A stretch of DNA of 64,000 bases from Acanthochlamys bracteata. Lineage: Eukaryota > Streptophyta > Magnoliopsida > Pandanales > Velloziaceae. The stretch lies in NCBI GenBank assembly GCA_019914995.1, contig CM034143.1, positions 1,118,501 through 1,182,500 of the forward strand, given 5' to 3'. Within the stretch, counting starts at the first letter, position 1; the number at the start of each line of letters is the position of its first letter. The position numbers were made by a program, and so were the translations under genes. The notes beneath the pieces are model-generated. The model was not told the DNA's origin, made no database searches, and worked only from the letters and a program-made list of their open reading frames with translations. Shown piece by piece: positions 11,940 to 24,137 of this stretch.

Positions 11940-12290
11940 GAAGTTCCGCAAAAAGGAATGACATGTACCTTCAGACCGATGCTTGTCCTTCAGTGCTGCT
12001 CGTTGGGATCGTAAAGGACTCACTGCTGATGAAAAGAATCGGGAACTTGCCCTTGCGACTTTTGTTGCCAGTTTCCAAGTTAACTGGGAATGTAAAATTA
12101 CAAAACATACATTGCCGGTGAATACTTGGAGAAGTACTTAACCGGCGATGGTATACAAAAACGGTATCAACCGGCTGAGCTCACTGTCAATATTAGAATT
12201 TTCCGACCAGGTTGCGGTAAAATGACCAAAACTTCCAGACAGCTTTGTGCTCAAACACTAGTTCTACTAACATTTTGTGACATAACTAGT
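11940..12290 (+). other. coding-like island, unidentified (probably a gene remnant)
   Basis: Base composition rises here, and the plus strand has open coding-like stretches. One reads DRKGLTADEKNRELALAT and VASFQVNWE (about 11990-12092). After this, one frame reads NGINRLSSLSILEFSD (about 12160-12210) and another is also open. Neither could be assigned to a family from memory. Changing frames and internal stops suggest a decayed gene fragment. It lies just beyond the 3' end of the GLTP gene, so a minus-strand 3' UTR is an alternative for part of it. Confidence 0.35.
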
Positions 12291-12477
12291 ACGCAACAGA
12301 TTCATTTACTTGTATAGTGTACATAAATACAGCTGTTTGAGAACGAAAACAGGGAGGAAATTCCTTAATTTACATGTTATACATACAGGTAATAATTTTT
12401 ACTCAACAACACCGTATGTACAAAGTGATCAAAACTGTACATGGTGATTTACACCTCTAGCCTGCTTATCCCTTGCA

Positions 12478-15142
12478 TCATTTAGTCTTTAGCTTGTCCA
12501 ACTTAAATTTTCGCTGCAAAGAATATTCACGAAAAAATATGAGTAAATGAGTATAAAAGGAAGAACGACAATTCGATTTGCTGGAAAATAATGGAAGTGT
12601 ATTGAATTTGTTACCAAGGTTTCGTAGATTTCATCTAAGAAAGGTCTGAGTATCGGAACCAAATTCTTGATTTCCCCTTTCAAGGCATTGTAATCTTGAC
12701 CTTGGCTGATTAGCAGACTGAGGAAGATGTCCTTATCAGGAATCAACTTCAGTGCTACCTGTTTAAATTTTAACTTCCCAGCATAAGCTTATTAAATTTG
12801 ATTTTCAGAAAATTTTATTCTGTTATTGCAGCTTAATTTTCCGACAGAGATCAAGTTACATGTTTAACTACCTTATATGCCGCTGATGAGATCCAACCGT
12901 GCCATGGCTTCAACGTGCTATCATATGCTTCTTCAACCATCTGCACAAGGCTCAATTCCGAATCCTTCTGTAATCTTTCCAACAAAGCCAAACTGAAATC
13001 CACAGCCCTGATAAATACCAGGACCAACATTTATCAGCAAAAGTACAAGCTATATTTTCAAATAACAGTTTCCGACAACAGGGTCGCAGTCAGATAACCA
13101 TTACCAAGCTGAAGGTGATATAGGAACGCCTAACTTATAAAAGTAAGGGTGAAATTGCTCTCAAAATGAAGGCATGGACTGTTGCAGGTTCGAAAAATTA
13201 CTCAATATACCTAGTAAGCCATACAACAGCCTTGCTGCAGCTGTCAGCCTTCCTTGCTGTTCCATCATCCGATTCTTTCTTCAATACTTCAGCTAAACAT
13301 GCATAAATTGATGGATTTGATACGCAGATGTCTTCAAGTCTCTGTACATGCAGAAGACTTTTGCTTATATACAGATTTCTGGGTATTGAACTATAATAGG
13401 CAAAAAAATATAACTGACTCTTATGTATATTTGTTCAAACGAAGCATGAAGTTTCATTGGTGTAACAATAATTTGGTAAGCAAATCCTCGAGTCACATAC
13501 CATTTATATCAGGCTTACTAGTGAAGGATCAACACTAACGGCACAAACACATTGTTACCAGACCTAATACCATCAAACCATTCAGTTAGTAGTTTAATCT
13601 ATTAAGAAGAATTCATCACAAGATCTAAGCTTCTTGAGAAAAATAGTGACATAAAATTTTGGGTATAAATTTATTATGACATGTAGCTTTTCCTAATCAC
13701 AAGGCTGCATAATGGCCTCCTTGTTATTTGCTCCTAAATCATGAACATGTCCTTATCAATGACCGTTAACCTCTTCCCATGAAAACCAATAGAAAATATT
13801 ATGAAAATCTGAACTAAATGAATCCTTAGGGTAAAACATTACTCGACTTAGACCCTGTTTGTGATAGCTTAAAAAATAGAGCTTTTGGAAAATAGAAGCT
13901 TTATGGTTTTTTCGAAAAAAAGAGACTGTAGGTATAATTATCTCATAACGTACAATTCACTCATGCCTTCCAAACCCTGAAATGGATGCCACACATCAGT
14001 TATTTTTACACTCAGTGCACAGGGGCTTGTGGAAAGATCGTGCCACTAACCAATGACAAGTTTCCATTCGTTGCTAACTTATCCAAAACAGTTCCTATTT
14101 CATCTTTTTGTGGCTACAAAAGATTGAAGCATGAATTAGTCACACGCCCAAGATTTCAAACGAAGAAAATGACTGCAGAATTACATAATTGAAAATGGTT
14201 GCGAGCAGATAAAACACAAACATCAACTATCATTAACAAAAATAAACGAACATGATGACTTTGAAAGACAAAGTACAATCTGTCATTATGTCAACAAAAA
14301 AAAAAACTTATAAGTTTTTGCTCTTATTCATGAAGCTTGAAAATTGAAAGCATCATAGAGTGGTTCTTGGATACCTGTATGTTTCTCTGTATGTCCTGCC
14401 GCAGTACTGCCATGGTCGGCCCAACCTTATCTGCACAGTCAAAAAAACTTAGAAAATTTTTCAACACTGCAACGCATTATAATCCAAAACCACAACAGCT
14501 ATCCCCAGTTGATTCAATTGCAAGAATTTGATGATTGAAATTGAATTAACAGATTCAAACGATTCATCGAAATAGTTTTAAATAAAGAATCCTTCTTCCA
14601 ACAAAACAACAAGAACTAGTTAAGAATCCACGCAGAATTAAGGATTCAATAAAATCAAGCAGTTCAGAAAAATAGGCAAGAAAAAGGTTACCAAGAACAT
14701 GAAGAAGAAGATTGGAAAGGGCAAGCAAGGCAAAGGTGGAAACTTTCTTCTCTTCCATGTACACACAATCACAACCACCACCATCACCGCCGTCGCCGCC
14801 GCCTTCTGATAACAACGAAGATAACTCTTCCACCGCAACCCTTATCTCCGACTGCCGTTGCTGCTCTTTTAAATCACGACCATCACTAACAACAATCATC
14901 TCTTCTCTGATATCAACTTCATTGCTGTTATTATTACTTAAAGAAACAACCGCCATGGTTGTTGATCTCAGCTGTTGCTGCTGACCAAAAACCAACTCTT
15001 CTATCTCTCCATCTTCTTGAATAAAAGAAGAACTACTACTTGTAGTTGAAGTAGCCGTACATAAATCTTTCTTTTCTCTTGTTCTTGGTGCTGTTGTTGT
15101 TCTGCTTGTTCTTGTTCTTCTTGTTTCTCTCGAATTTGGCAT
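12478..15142 (-). CDS. ACD11-like glycolipid transfer protein (GLTP domain)
   Basis: Six exons on the minus strand: 15142-14692, 14430-14375, 13341-13211, 13007-12872, 12758-12615, 12513-12478, giving 317 aa. The GLTP fold begins near VGPTMAVLRQDIQRNIQ, which holds the D-x-x-x-N pair of the lipid head-group site, and continues through AVVWLTRAVDFS (conserved Arg) and LKPWHGWISSAAYKVA (conserved His) to the end KFKLDKLKTK. Family members move sphingolipids such as ceramide-1-phosphate between membranes, and ACD11 restrains cell death. The closest Arabidopsis type seems to be the At4g39670 group. The start is uncertain: 15142 is the first ATG in the open exon, but the Met at 14956 has a much better context (ACCATGGCG) and gives 255 aa, nearer the family norm. 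The extra N-terminus is Arg/Thr/Ser-rich low complexity. Confidence 0.85.
13860..13975. repeat. MITE-like fragment in GLTP intron, related to 26059-26288
   Basis: Within the intron between exons 2 and 3 of the GLTP gene, TAGAGCTTTTGG and, about 85 bases on, CGTACAATTCACTCATGCCT closely match a sequence in the intron of the TOM1-like gene. Spacing and order are the same. This marks a dispersed repeat family; the ends of this copy are not clear. Confidence 0.5.
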
Positions 15143-15199
15143 TGATTGGACTTCTACTACTAATAATGGCAAGGTCAACAAATTGCTTGCTCTTCAGAT

Positions 15200-17158
15200 T
15201 TATTATTCTTCTTCTACTGCTGATTGCAATTAATTATTACTATTGATTTACGCGCCAGTTCTTATCATTGCGTTCATAGATTGTTACTTGTGACCATTGC
15301 ATTACCTACATGTAATTAAATATCAACAGAAATATATATATATATTTTTTCGGTTTAATGAGAATGAGAGCTGTAATTTTTGTATTTCTAAGCTTTGATT
15401 ATATATTCCTTTTCTGAAAATGACATATTAAGACAAAAAATTTGAAACTATATAATATTGATGTTAAAAAATAACTGTAGAAAGATAAGAACGTCCTTGT
15501 TTAAAATTTGTGAGGGTAAAAATATTTTTTGTTGGAACTCAGTTTTTTTAAAAAGTTTAATTCAAACACACTTTTATATTATTTTACTAAAATTTTATTT
15601 TTTATAACTCATTATGAAACATTTTATTCTAAAAACAAACAAATAAAAACATATTTTTATTTTTAATGATAACTTTGTATGTAACTTATTTTTTATAACT
15701 TGTTTTTTAAAAAAAGTAAACGAGTTCTAAAATTAAACTTCTATTTTGTTGCTTGTTAACAAAGGTAATGAAATAGAGGCATGAATCTTACCTTCTTCTA
15801 AAATTTCTAAATACATCACACATTCAAATACAATACAAAATTTTTTTTGATGGCTTTTGTTTAATTTATTTGACTTATTATTAAAAAAGGATAAGATGGG
15901 ATCGATCGTCACGTGATAATTATTTTATCTTGCTGACGAAAATAAATTAACCGGTGATTATTAAAATATTAGTAAATTTTATTGATAAGCTTCCATAATT
16001 GAAATTTATTTTAGAATATTAGTAGAATTTTCTTCTTTATTTTAGACTAGTATTTATTTTTTATATATGGAAGTAATTTTTTTTAACATCAATTTGTTTT
16101 AAAATATTTTTTGCATTTTCATGTTATAGTGCATTTTTTAAATCCACATTTTTGGAAGTTTAATTTTCAAAAAAAGTTATCTTTTTTAAAAACTATTCTA
16201 TATAACAAGAACGCATGTTTAATGGATGCAGGTGAATGTGCGAGTCTGCGAGATAAATCATCACAAGAATAAAAATAAAAAGAGCTCTCGAGGATGTTTT
16301 GTGAACGCTTATTAAATAAAATTTTTCTAAAATAAAATATATTTTTATTTTATTTAAAATAAGAGTTTGTATTTTATTTAGAAAATAAAAAATAATAAGT
16401 AAAATCTAATTTTATTACATAATTTTTATAATTTTAAAATAAATTTATAAAATATTTTAAAAATTTATTGAAAATATGCAATAAAATTTAAATTAATATT
16501 CTGTAAGTAGCACCAATAATGTCTTTTGTTGTTATAGCTACTCAGGTGTATTTTCTTCGTTCAAAAATATTTTTTATGCCATTTTGTACAATTTACATTT
16601 ATTTTATAGGTTTTTAATAAATTTATTTAAATTTTTAGATTTTAATTTTAATTTTAATTTTTAGATTAGTTTTGAGAAAGTAAACGTGCCATTAACGTTA
16701 TTAACCCAATTGTTTTTAGCACGCAAAAGAACTACCATGGGCCAGCCACCAGTATTTACCAAATAAAGATTTTTTAAAATAAAAAATATTTTTATTTTTT
16801 TAAAAAATATATTTTATTTTTTTAAAAAATATATTTTATTTTTTAAAAATATATTTTATTTTTATACAAAATATAAAAAATAAAACTTTTATTAAAAACC
16901 TTTTTATATTTGTGAAATTTTTAAATTTGTTTTAAATATTTATATATCATATATAAAAAATATAAAATAAAAACTTAAAAATGAATTTTGAAAAACGTTT
17001 TATCAAACGCCGTCTTAATTCCGCACAAAACACGCCCTTTTTAATTGGGCTCAAAACTCTACAGGCCCAATTAATCCCTGATTTCCACTACTTTCCAATC
17101 ACACTTTTCTTTTCTTTTTTTGAAAACTTCGATCAGATAACAAACAAACGAACAAAAC
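15200..17158. other. intergenic region between divergent GLTP and redoxin genes
   Basis: AT-rich, no gene seen. It holds MITE-like A/T blocks (about 15530-15720 and 16310-16500) and a short tandem array of a TTTTTTAAAAAATATATTTTAT-like unit, about three copies, near 16790-16870. The two flanking genes are transcribed outward, so both promoters lie at the ends of this stretch. Confidence 0.5.
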
Positions 17159-20060
17159 ATGGCAATGCTTGCTTCTGCTTCTAGCTCTGCTTCTGCTCTC
17201 TTGCCATGGCCGCTGCCCGCGTTGACGATTCTGTCAACCGCAATCAGCACCAGCAGCAATGTTTTTGTTCTCGGTTCTACTCAATCGTTTCAATCTTTTA
17301 ATCGACAACAACAGCGAAGAAGAAGAAGTATTAGAAGTAGAAGTTTTTCTGTTATTCAACCATCTAAGTTCAGAATCATGGCAGCGAGAACTGAGTCCCG
17401 CAGCGTTAGTCTCGGCTTCAGAGCTCCCCATTTCGAGGTTAATTTATTTAGCAACTTCTGTTAAATTTCGGTAATTTTAAGATTCTGTGAGCGCAATGAA
17501 ATACAAAGAAGTTTTCGAGAAATTGGAGCGCTTTAGTTACGGAAAGCAATTTTTGTTTGAATATTGCTAGCACAATTTAGTGATTTATTAACGAAGTTAA
17601 GAATTGTTTGAGATTGTGGTGGGTTGATCATTGTTATTACTCCTTCAGAACCATACTTGTGAAAACTGTTTGTAGTACGATGAAGCGTAAAATATAGATG
17701 GCACTATTGATTCTTCACCCTCTCCCTTAATTCCTGATGGCGCGCAATGTATCTTTACTTTGGCAGCTTCCAGAGCCGTTGACAGGCAAAATGTGGAAAC
17801 TTGATGATTTCGAGTCCTATCCCGCGCTATTGGTAAATGCTCTTTTTTCCTAGCTGCTTCCTTTATTTAGCTTCATAATATATTCCTTATTTTTTGTTTT
17901 GGTGATATCAAAAATCCAATTCTGTATTACTTTCTGGTTAAGACAGTACATGTTTATGTCTTTCAGACCTGGAAGGTGTGAGCTTCACCGAATTGCTTTC
18001 ATCACATCTTGCTTTAACATATACTAATATTTGGGTTGGTGTAGGTGATGTTCATCTGTAATCATTGTCCATTTGTTAAGCATCTGAAGAAAGATATAGT
18101 GAAGCTCACAAATTTTTACATGAAGGTCGAGAAATCCCATTATCTCCTTATGGCCTTGTAAACAAACTTAACATATATACTAAGTGTCTGCATTGTTTAT
18201 GATTTTGCAGAAGGGCCTCGCTGTTGTTGCTATCTCTTCAAACTCTGTGATTACGCATCCACAGGTTCCACCGAAAATAGCAATCCCAAGATATATTTTT
18301 CTTCTAGATTCTCACACAAACAAAACTAAGAAATATAACACAACAAGATGTTTTGGAATTAAACTCTCATGTTATGTCATTGTTTGATGTCAATTCCTAG
18401 CAGATCTGTAAAATCAAGCCAATTAACTTTTGAAATTTATTGCGCATCACTTCAGAATAGCTAAGGATAACAATAGTAGAAGGAATCCATGCGAATGGGA
18501 CTTAAGACAACATGAATTTTCAAATACAAAGTTGGGTAGGAAAATATGATTCTTTTATTAATGATCAAGTTGGCTTGTTTCTTTGAAGTATGATGCATTA
18601 ATGTTGAACCTTTTGGAAGGTAAGGCTCTCCAGTTATCTACTTTCGTGTCCATGCATTAAAATAGTTATGTCCTCTTGCAGGATGGACCAGAGCACATGG
18701 CAGAGGAAGCAAAGTTCTTCAATTACCCGTTTCCATACCTGTATGATCAGGTAGGTCTAATTTGGTTTCACATAAATTACTTCTCCTATTATTTAGGGGT
18801 GTTGAGTCAATGTGTTACATCTCTTGCAAAAACTTAAATCTGTAGGCATACCTTATAGTAGTTTGATTCTATTGATTGAATTGAAGAAACTCTTGTAGTT
18901 GGTTAAATAGTCAATCTATCTCGGTAGTTGGTTAAATAGTCAATCTATCTCGTATTGATTGTTCTTTTAAGCTCTTTATGAGCATACATGAACTGATTTT
19001 AATACCTAGAATGTATAACATGAGTTTGCATGTGTATATCTCTTTCAATATCATTCTCAAGTAAAGGACTATATGACTATTGGTGGCTGATGGAAACTGC
19101 AATTTATGTAGTAGCTATAATAAATGGAGAACAGATGTTGCTCCCACCTAGCGTAGATCAGTACTTAAAAACATAAAATTGGACATTGTATATTCCACGT
19201 TGGCGTTTAAGAGTTTAGAGCTAGTCATGTGACTACATGTTTTTTCCCTGGCTGTCTCATAATACTGTACTAGTGCAGTCACAAGATGTAGCTCGAGCTT
19301 TTGGAGCTGTCTGCACCCCAGAATTCTTCCTTTTCAAAAAGGTAACTCAGAGCTGCAAATATCTGAAACTAACAGTGCATAATAGCAAATGCTAGTTTTG
19401 GTTGATTAGTATCCATGTGATATATTTGTTTCCTTGCCAATGTCTTCTCATACTGAGATATTTAAGCACATTCTTTACAGAAGATCCATGAGGATATAGT
19501 AATAGCATAGACCTCTAGAAACTTCTATCTTGTTAAATTGTATTCTCGACTAGGATGGGCGAAGACCATTTGAACTATGCTACCATGGGCAGTTTGATGA
19601 TTCACGGCCGAGCAATAATGTACGCATCACAGGAAGGTACTTTGGATTTTGAGATATGTAAAGTACCTCTTTTCACTAGAATTATTTGATTTTGTCAACA
19701 ATGCTCAAATGCAGAGACTTGAGTCTTGCAATTGATTGCGTGCTAAGCAGACAAAACCTACCATCAATACAAAAGCCCAGGTACCTTTCTTAGGAATAAT
19801 ATTTTGTGGCATACCTAGTGCCCCACCTTATTATTTTGAATTGATCTAGGATCTTCTCTATACTAAACTATAACTTGCTTATAACTATGACCTGCTTTTT
19901 TTTATAAGTGGCAACTGAGTGGGACACTGGGTGGAACACATATTGTTTTAGATAGGGATGGTACTTACTGCAACTCTCCTTTATATGAGTAGCTACATCA
20001 CCTTTAAATTTTGATTCCAGTGTTGGCTGTAGCATAAAATGGCATCCGGGAAACATGTGA
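17159..20060 (+). CDS. plastid AhpC/TSA-like thioredoxin-fold redoxin
   Basis: Nine exons: 17159-17437, 17767-17832, 18045-18125, 18211-18264, 18682-18750, 19279-19341, 19554-19636, 19715-19780, 20021-20060; together 801 bases, 266 aa. The first 75 or so residues are rich in Ser, Ala and Arg with no acidic residues, a probable chloroplast transit peptide. The mature part has GFRAPHFELPEPLTGKMW, then LLVMFICNHCPFVKHL with a C-x-x-C pair (CNHC) at the redox site, AVVAISSNSVITHPQDGPEH, DVARAFGAVCTPEFFLF (cis-Pro region), GRRPFELCYHGQFDDSRP and the end GCSIKWHPGNM. This matches the plant family of At1g21350 type, annotated as thioredoxin superfamily; the physiological substrate is not known to me. 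The start is the first ATG, with a second Met two codons on. A perfect 29-bp tandem duplication lies in intron 5. Confidence 0.88.
18895..18952. repeat. perfect 29-bp tandem duplication in an intron
   Basis: GTAGTTGGTTAAATAGTCAA plus the next nine bases (18895-18923) is repeated exactly at 18924-18952, inside intron 5 of the redoxin gene. The perfect match implies a very recent event or an assembly artefact. Confidence 0.9.
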
Positions 20061-21700
20061 TATTACTTAAGAGTACCTAACCAACAATCTCAACACGGAG
20101 CTTGTTTTATACTGGCAACTTCTCAACATGCAAGTAATAGTTTCTTCCTTCTATCAGGTCACGTTCATTCCTGTCATAATTATTAAAGCATCTCCTCTTT
20201 CCTAGTTGATTTGTCTTCTTGCTATAGAGTGCTCTCATTGTCTTTGTTACAATCTAATGCAGACAAAAGCCCATAAAATATATCCTGTTGAGGGTTGCAA
20301 AATTGCTCAAGCAGCGTCTTCTTTACCTTTTTCCTTTTGTTTCTCTCTGCTATTGAGAATATGGAGGCTGGACAAACTACTAGGCAAGCTTTTCATCTCT
20401 GACATACTGGAAGTCATTTGCTATTGATTGATCATGATCTTGTAGCCTTCTTACTGCATGAAGGAATTTCAGTAGTACAGCTACTATAGCATGTTTGTAT
20501 GCATTTCATAGTCAGAGTCTTTACAAAATGAGGGTATGTGTTAATCGCCCCTTGATTTACTCCAGAATGGCATACAGATGTTCTATATAAATGCATTGCT
20601 TACAATTACTACTAGCTATCTTGATTTGCTAATCTTCATAACAAATAGTTTCTTGTGATAATATCGAATTTCCTTCAAGTTGGTATACTGTTTTTGTGTT
20701 TTGTTGTTGCTGTACTCCTTGTTTATTGGTTAGTTATTCTGGTTTAGCATATGAACTGCTTCAGTAGATGACACTATAGGTTAGAGTTGAAGGATGCTTT
20801 CATTTTTGGGGCTCCTGTCTCGAGCTTGAAAGTTCTGGTTCTAATAAATAGAAGCTGGTGCTCTTTATGCCTTGTTGTAATGAAACTTATATTGATACTT
20901 TATGTAACTTTTCCAAGGTAAATCACTCTTGGTATTATTGGATACTTGTGCTACTTTAAATTCGGGGAATTATTGACCAGCTCTGCTCTGACCAAAGAAT
21001 TATTATTCAACCTCTCAAAGGTACCCCAAGTATCATTTAGATGTCAATGGGCAAGAATTTGTCTTGCAGATATCACACTTAACCGACTCATAAGTATACC
21101 AGGCAGGCATCATTAACTTAAATGATGAAGAAAGTAGCGTAATAGTAGATATCAGTATCTTTCAGGAAGGAGAAAGCATGCCAACTAGCAATTGGTAGCA
21201 TCAGCGGATAGCACAGAAGTTAAATAATTTGCTGAACATTTCCAGTCTTTACTCTCATGTATGAAGTGATGCAGTGCAAATCAGATAACATATGCCTGAA
21301 AGTCATGAAATGCATGTACATAGAGATCATATAGGTAATACTGGCTATGAAGCACTTTACAGCGGAGATCGCAACATGAGATCAAGGAAGGAGAGGTATA
21401 CCCAGAAGGATTTGGGTAACTACTACAATCTCCTTCCTTTGGAAATTCTCATATTTTACTTTGAACCCTACTGCTGAAAGAGCCTTCTCTGATTACATTT
21501 GATTCCTGTAGGCCTTTCACCTCATCAGTCGAGGGATAGTTTCTGAAATGGAGTGGTATCCCATTGCTTTGCATCATCTTATTCAACTTTGCTATCTATC
21601 ATGTTGTTCTTGGAGAACGGAGTATCAATAGCAATCCAATACTGAGAAAAGAGCAGTAATGTTATTCCAATAACAAGTAGAAGGACCAAATTTTCTGATA
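20061..21700. other. 3' flank of the redoxin gene, no gene recognised
   Basis: Moderately AT-rich sequence with short frames on both strands. None showed motifs I recognise and no consistent exon chain could be built. Part is likely the 3' UTR of the redoxin gene. Confidence 0.45.
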
Positions 21701-21714
21701 ACGTTGTGCTTTTG

Positions 21715-22320
21715 TTAGTTGGTGACGGAACACTTGGATCCATTAACGCAGTCTTTGATTACCAGCAAGACACTCTTAGGAAGCTCTTGGAAGAATGATG
21801 CATCAGGGAGATTCCATGAGAAGTTATTGTATGATACATCCAGTGCCACCAAGTTATCAAGCTGGCCCAGTACTAATAGAGATCCTGTTAGCATGTCATG
21901 TGAGATATCAAGGCTCCCAAGCTTTGAGAGATTAGACATTCCATCAGGTAGTTGGCCAGAGACATATTTCCAACTCAAGTTTCGCACTATATCAAGTCCT
22001 TGGAGTTGGCCAACCTCTAGGGATTGAACCTGTCAGCTCTATTGCTGCTCATGTCAAAGATACTCCAAGTTCTTGCACAAAGTTAATTAGTTTGGGTACG
22101 AATCCAGTTATGTAGTTTCTGTTTATTGTAAGCTTGTCAAGATTTGTCAGTCTACCAAGGTCTTGGAGTCGTCCGGAACTAGCCCTTACAATTCATTCCT
22201 TGAATGGTCTAATAGATGGACAAGAGATTCAATAGAAGCAGGAACGATACCTTGGATATGATTTTGATGCAATATAGCATCTCCAATTTCTGTTGGTTTC
22301 TCACCGGACAAGTTAATTTT
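21715..22320 (-). pseudogene. LRR receptor-like kinase fragment (RGI/RCH1-type ectodomain)
   Basis: The minus strand reads SGQLPDGMSNLSKLGSLDIS, GQLDNLVALDVSYNNFSWNL and FFQELPKSVL (21720-21985), the last leucine-rich repeats and C-terminal cap of an RGI1/RCH1-type receptor kinase. Farther up, broken pieces such as KPTEIGDAILHQN, IVPASIESLVHLL and GRLTNLDKLTINRNYITGF continue earlier repeats to about 22320. Repeats are interrupted by stops and frame changes, and neither the kinase domain nor the N-terminal cap is seen. Family members perceive root growth peptides at the plasma membrane; this copy is a fragment and not expected to work. Confidence 0.75.
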
Positions 22321-22860
22321 CTGATAACACTAGAACGTTCTGGTGAATGCGGCATGTGAACTGTTTGTACCAGCCGTAAACATACTAGAATTTATTGTTT
22401 GTTTGCTGTCATCTTGCTCACCATGACTCTATTTCAAGTATATCTTATTTCACTATCATACTGACTGGTCCTTATTTCAGCCAGAACTTCCAGTACAATT
22501 TTCATGATGGTAAATTGCTTTAGTCGCTTTCTAGTCAATAATATTTGGTTGTTGGTTATTGTTCTAATAAAGTCTTCTGAATGTTTTAGCAATATGCTTT
22601 TGTGCTAATTATATCTTAATGCCTGTGTTATGAGTTTTGGAAGGATGCCAAAGTTTTGAGGTTATTGCACTAGTTCACGGATGACAGCACTGCTATAGCT
22701 TATATGTACTCTGTACTCAAGCATGTTGTGAATTTGTTGAGAGAAACTTTAGTTTATGATGCTGGTCTAAACTAAAGCTGCATTTGTAACTCTTAATTGT
22801 AACATAAATCGAAAGTTTTTGGACACGTAAAGAGTGTGCAAGCCTATACTTAACCAGAGA

Positions 22861-22933
22861 GGGGATGTAGCTCAAATGGTAGAGCGCTCGCTTTGCATGC
22901 GAGAGGCACGGGGTTCGATCCCCCGCATCTCCA
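22861..22933 (+). tRNA. tRNA-Ala (anticodon UGC)
   Basis: A 73-base cloverleaf. The acceptor arm GGGGATG pairs with CATCTCC, including the G3:U70 wobble that identifies alanine tRNAs. D arm contains GCTCAAATGGTAGAGC. The anticodon stem CTCGC/GCGAG encloses loop TTTGCAT with anticodon TGC. The T arm GGGGTTCGATCCCC carries the TTCGATC loop, which also gives the internal B box for RNA polymerase III; the A box lies in the D arm. The discriminator is A, CCA is not encoded, there is no intron, and a T run follows shortly downstream as the terminator. Confidence 0.97.
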
Positions 22934-22937
22934 TTTC

Positions 22938-22948
22938 CATTTTTTTTA
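22938..22948 (+). terminator. RNA polymerase III terminator of tRNA-Ala
   Basis: A run of seven T residues (within CCATTTTTTTATC) begins a few bases past the tRNA 3' end, the normal Pol III stop signal. Confidence 0.75.
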
Positions 22949-22949
22949 T

Positions 22950-24137
22950 CTTTATCTCCTCGTTTAGAAAGAAACATTTTCATAAGCTGTCCAACATGCG
23001 TAGACAATCCATTCGCTGCCCCCAACTCGGCGCATGTGCTTCCTCACTGAGATCCTCGCTGCGCCGATCCCTCTCATAGTACCCACCGTATCATACCTCT
23101 CCAATCCCAACTGTTCATCTCCCTTCTCATCAGATCCAACGGTTCGTATCAAACCCTATCACATGGGCCTACAGTGACGCGGAGCGTCTACCTTCCACGC
23201 TGTTCTAAGCTGTCCCTTTACTTTTTCTATCTGCAACTGTTCCCACGTTCGCAAATTATCTCAACCGCTCAGAAAAATGATGTATGGAGATAACTGTGTT
23301 CGTATGGTGCGGGCGATTGTTCTGTTTTTTCTCTATCACTGGAACTCCACTGCTGTACTACTACTGTTTTGTTTTTCTGCTATGGCGGTGGTGGTGCTGT
23401 TCGATTCTTCGCGAACAAGGAGTGTTATTCTTCACATAAAATTGAAACCCTAATTTTGGGTTTTGAAAATTCCCCGATCTTTAACCTCGAAAATTGATCT
23501 CTGATTCTGGTTAAGGGCGGTGGCATTATTATCAGTCAATTGAAGAGGTGAGCTTTTTCTTCGGTGCTGGTTTTATTTTGTTGTAACAGATCTTTAAATG
23601 TGTCTGGGGTCTGTGATGTTTTATTGGTTATTAAGCTTTGTTTTTGCTTCAGTTTTTCTATTTTGCAGTTTTCTCCATGCGTATAAGTGTTTGTATATGC
23701 CGGCAATGTAGTTCGATTGGAGTGTTCTTTTGTTTTTGAGGTTTCGGATTTTGTGGAACGGAGTGATTTAACTTGATCCTACTTTTTAATTGAAACATAT
23801 CGTCAAATATTATTTTTTCGAAATGTTTGGTAATGAATGCACGCAATTTAGATTTTCAGTTCGTATTCTGTCTGTTGTTGCAGGAATATAAGGCAAGATG
23901 TTGCATAGAAGTAGTAATATACAAAACTTTTGGTTTTTCTGCGAATAATGTCTGATCCGCAGTAAAAGCAGGTATTTGTATTATCACTAGAATGTTTTGA
24001 GTTTGTTTAATTGTTTCTAATGAAGTGATTAAGGTACAACGATGTGGCTGCTGCAGGAAGAGGTGAATTTGTGATCCTAAACTGGGGCGTTATTCTTTGT
24101 TTTTTAACAGAGAAATTCATTGTTCATTGAAGGGCGG
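22950..24137 (+). promoter_or_regulatory. promoter and 5' leader region of the TOM1-like gene
   Basis: GC-richer sequence from about 22990 to 23540 is followed by GTGAGC, a good donor, at about 23548; an acceptor-like TGCTGCAG lies near 24056. This suggests one intron in the 5' UTR before the ATG at 24138. The leader limits are inferred from splice signals only. Confidence 0.4.

Noticed and set aside
14712-14984. Plus-strand frame across GLTP exon 1
   Set aside because: Antisense of the low-complexity Gly/Asp/Ser-rich N-terminus; the sense exon fits a splice chain in phase.
22834-23152. Short frames overlapping tRNA-Ala
   Set aside because: They run through the tRNA and its GC-rich flank and have no protein-like conservation.
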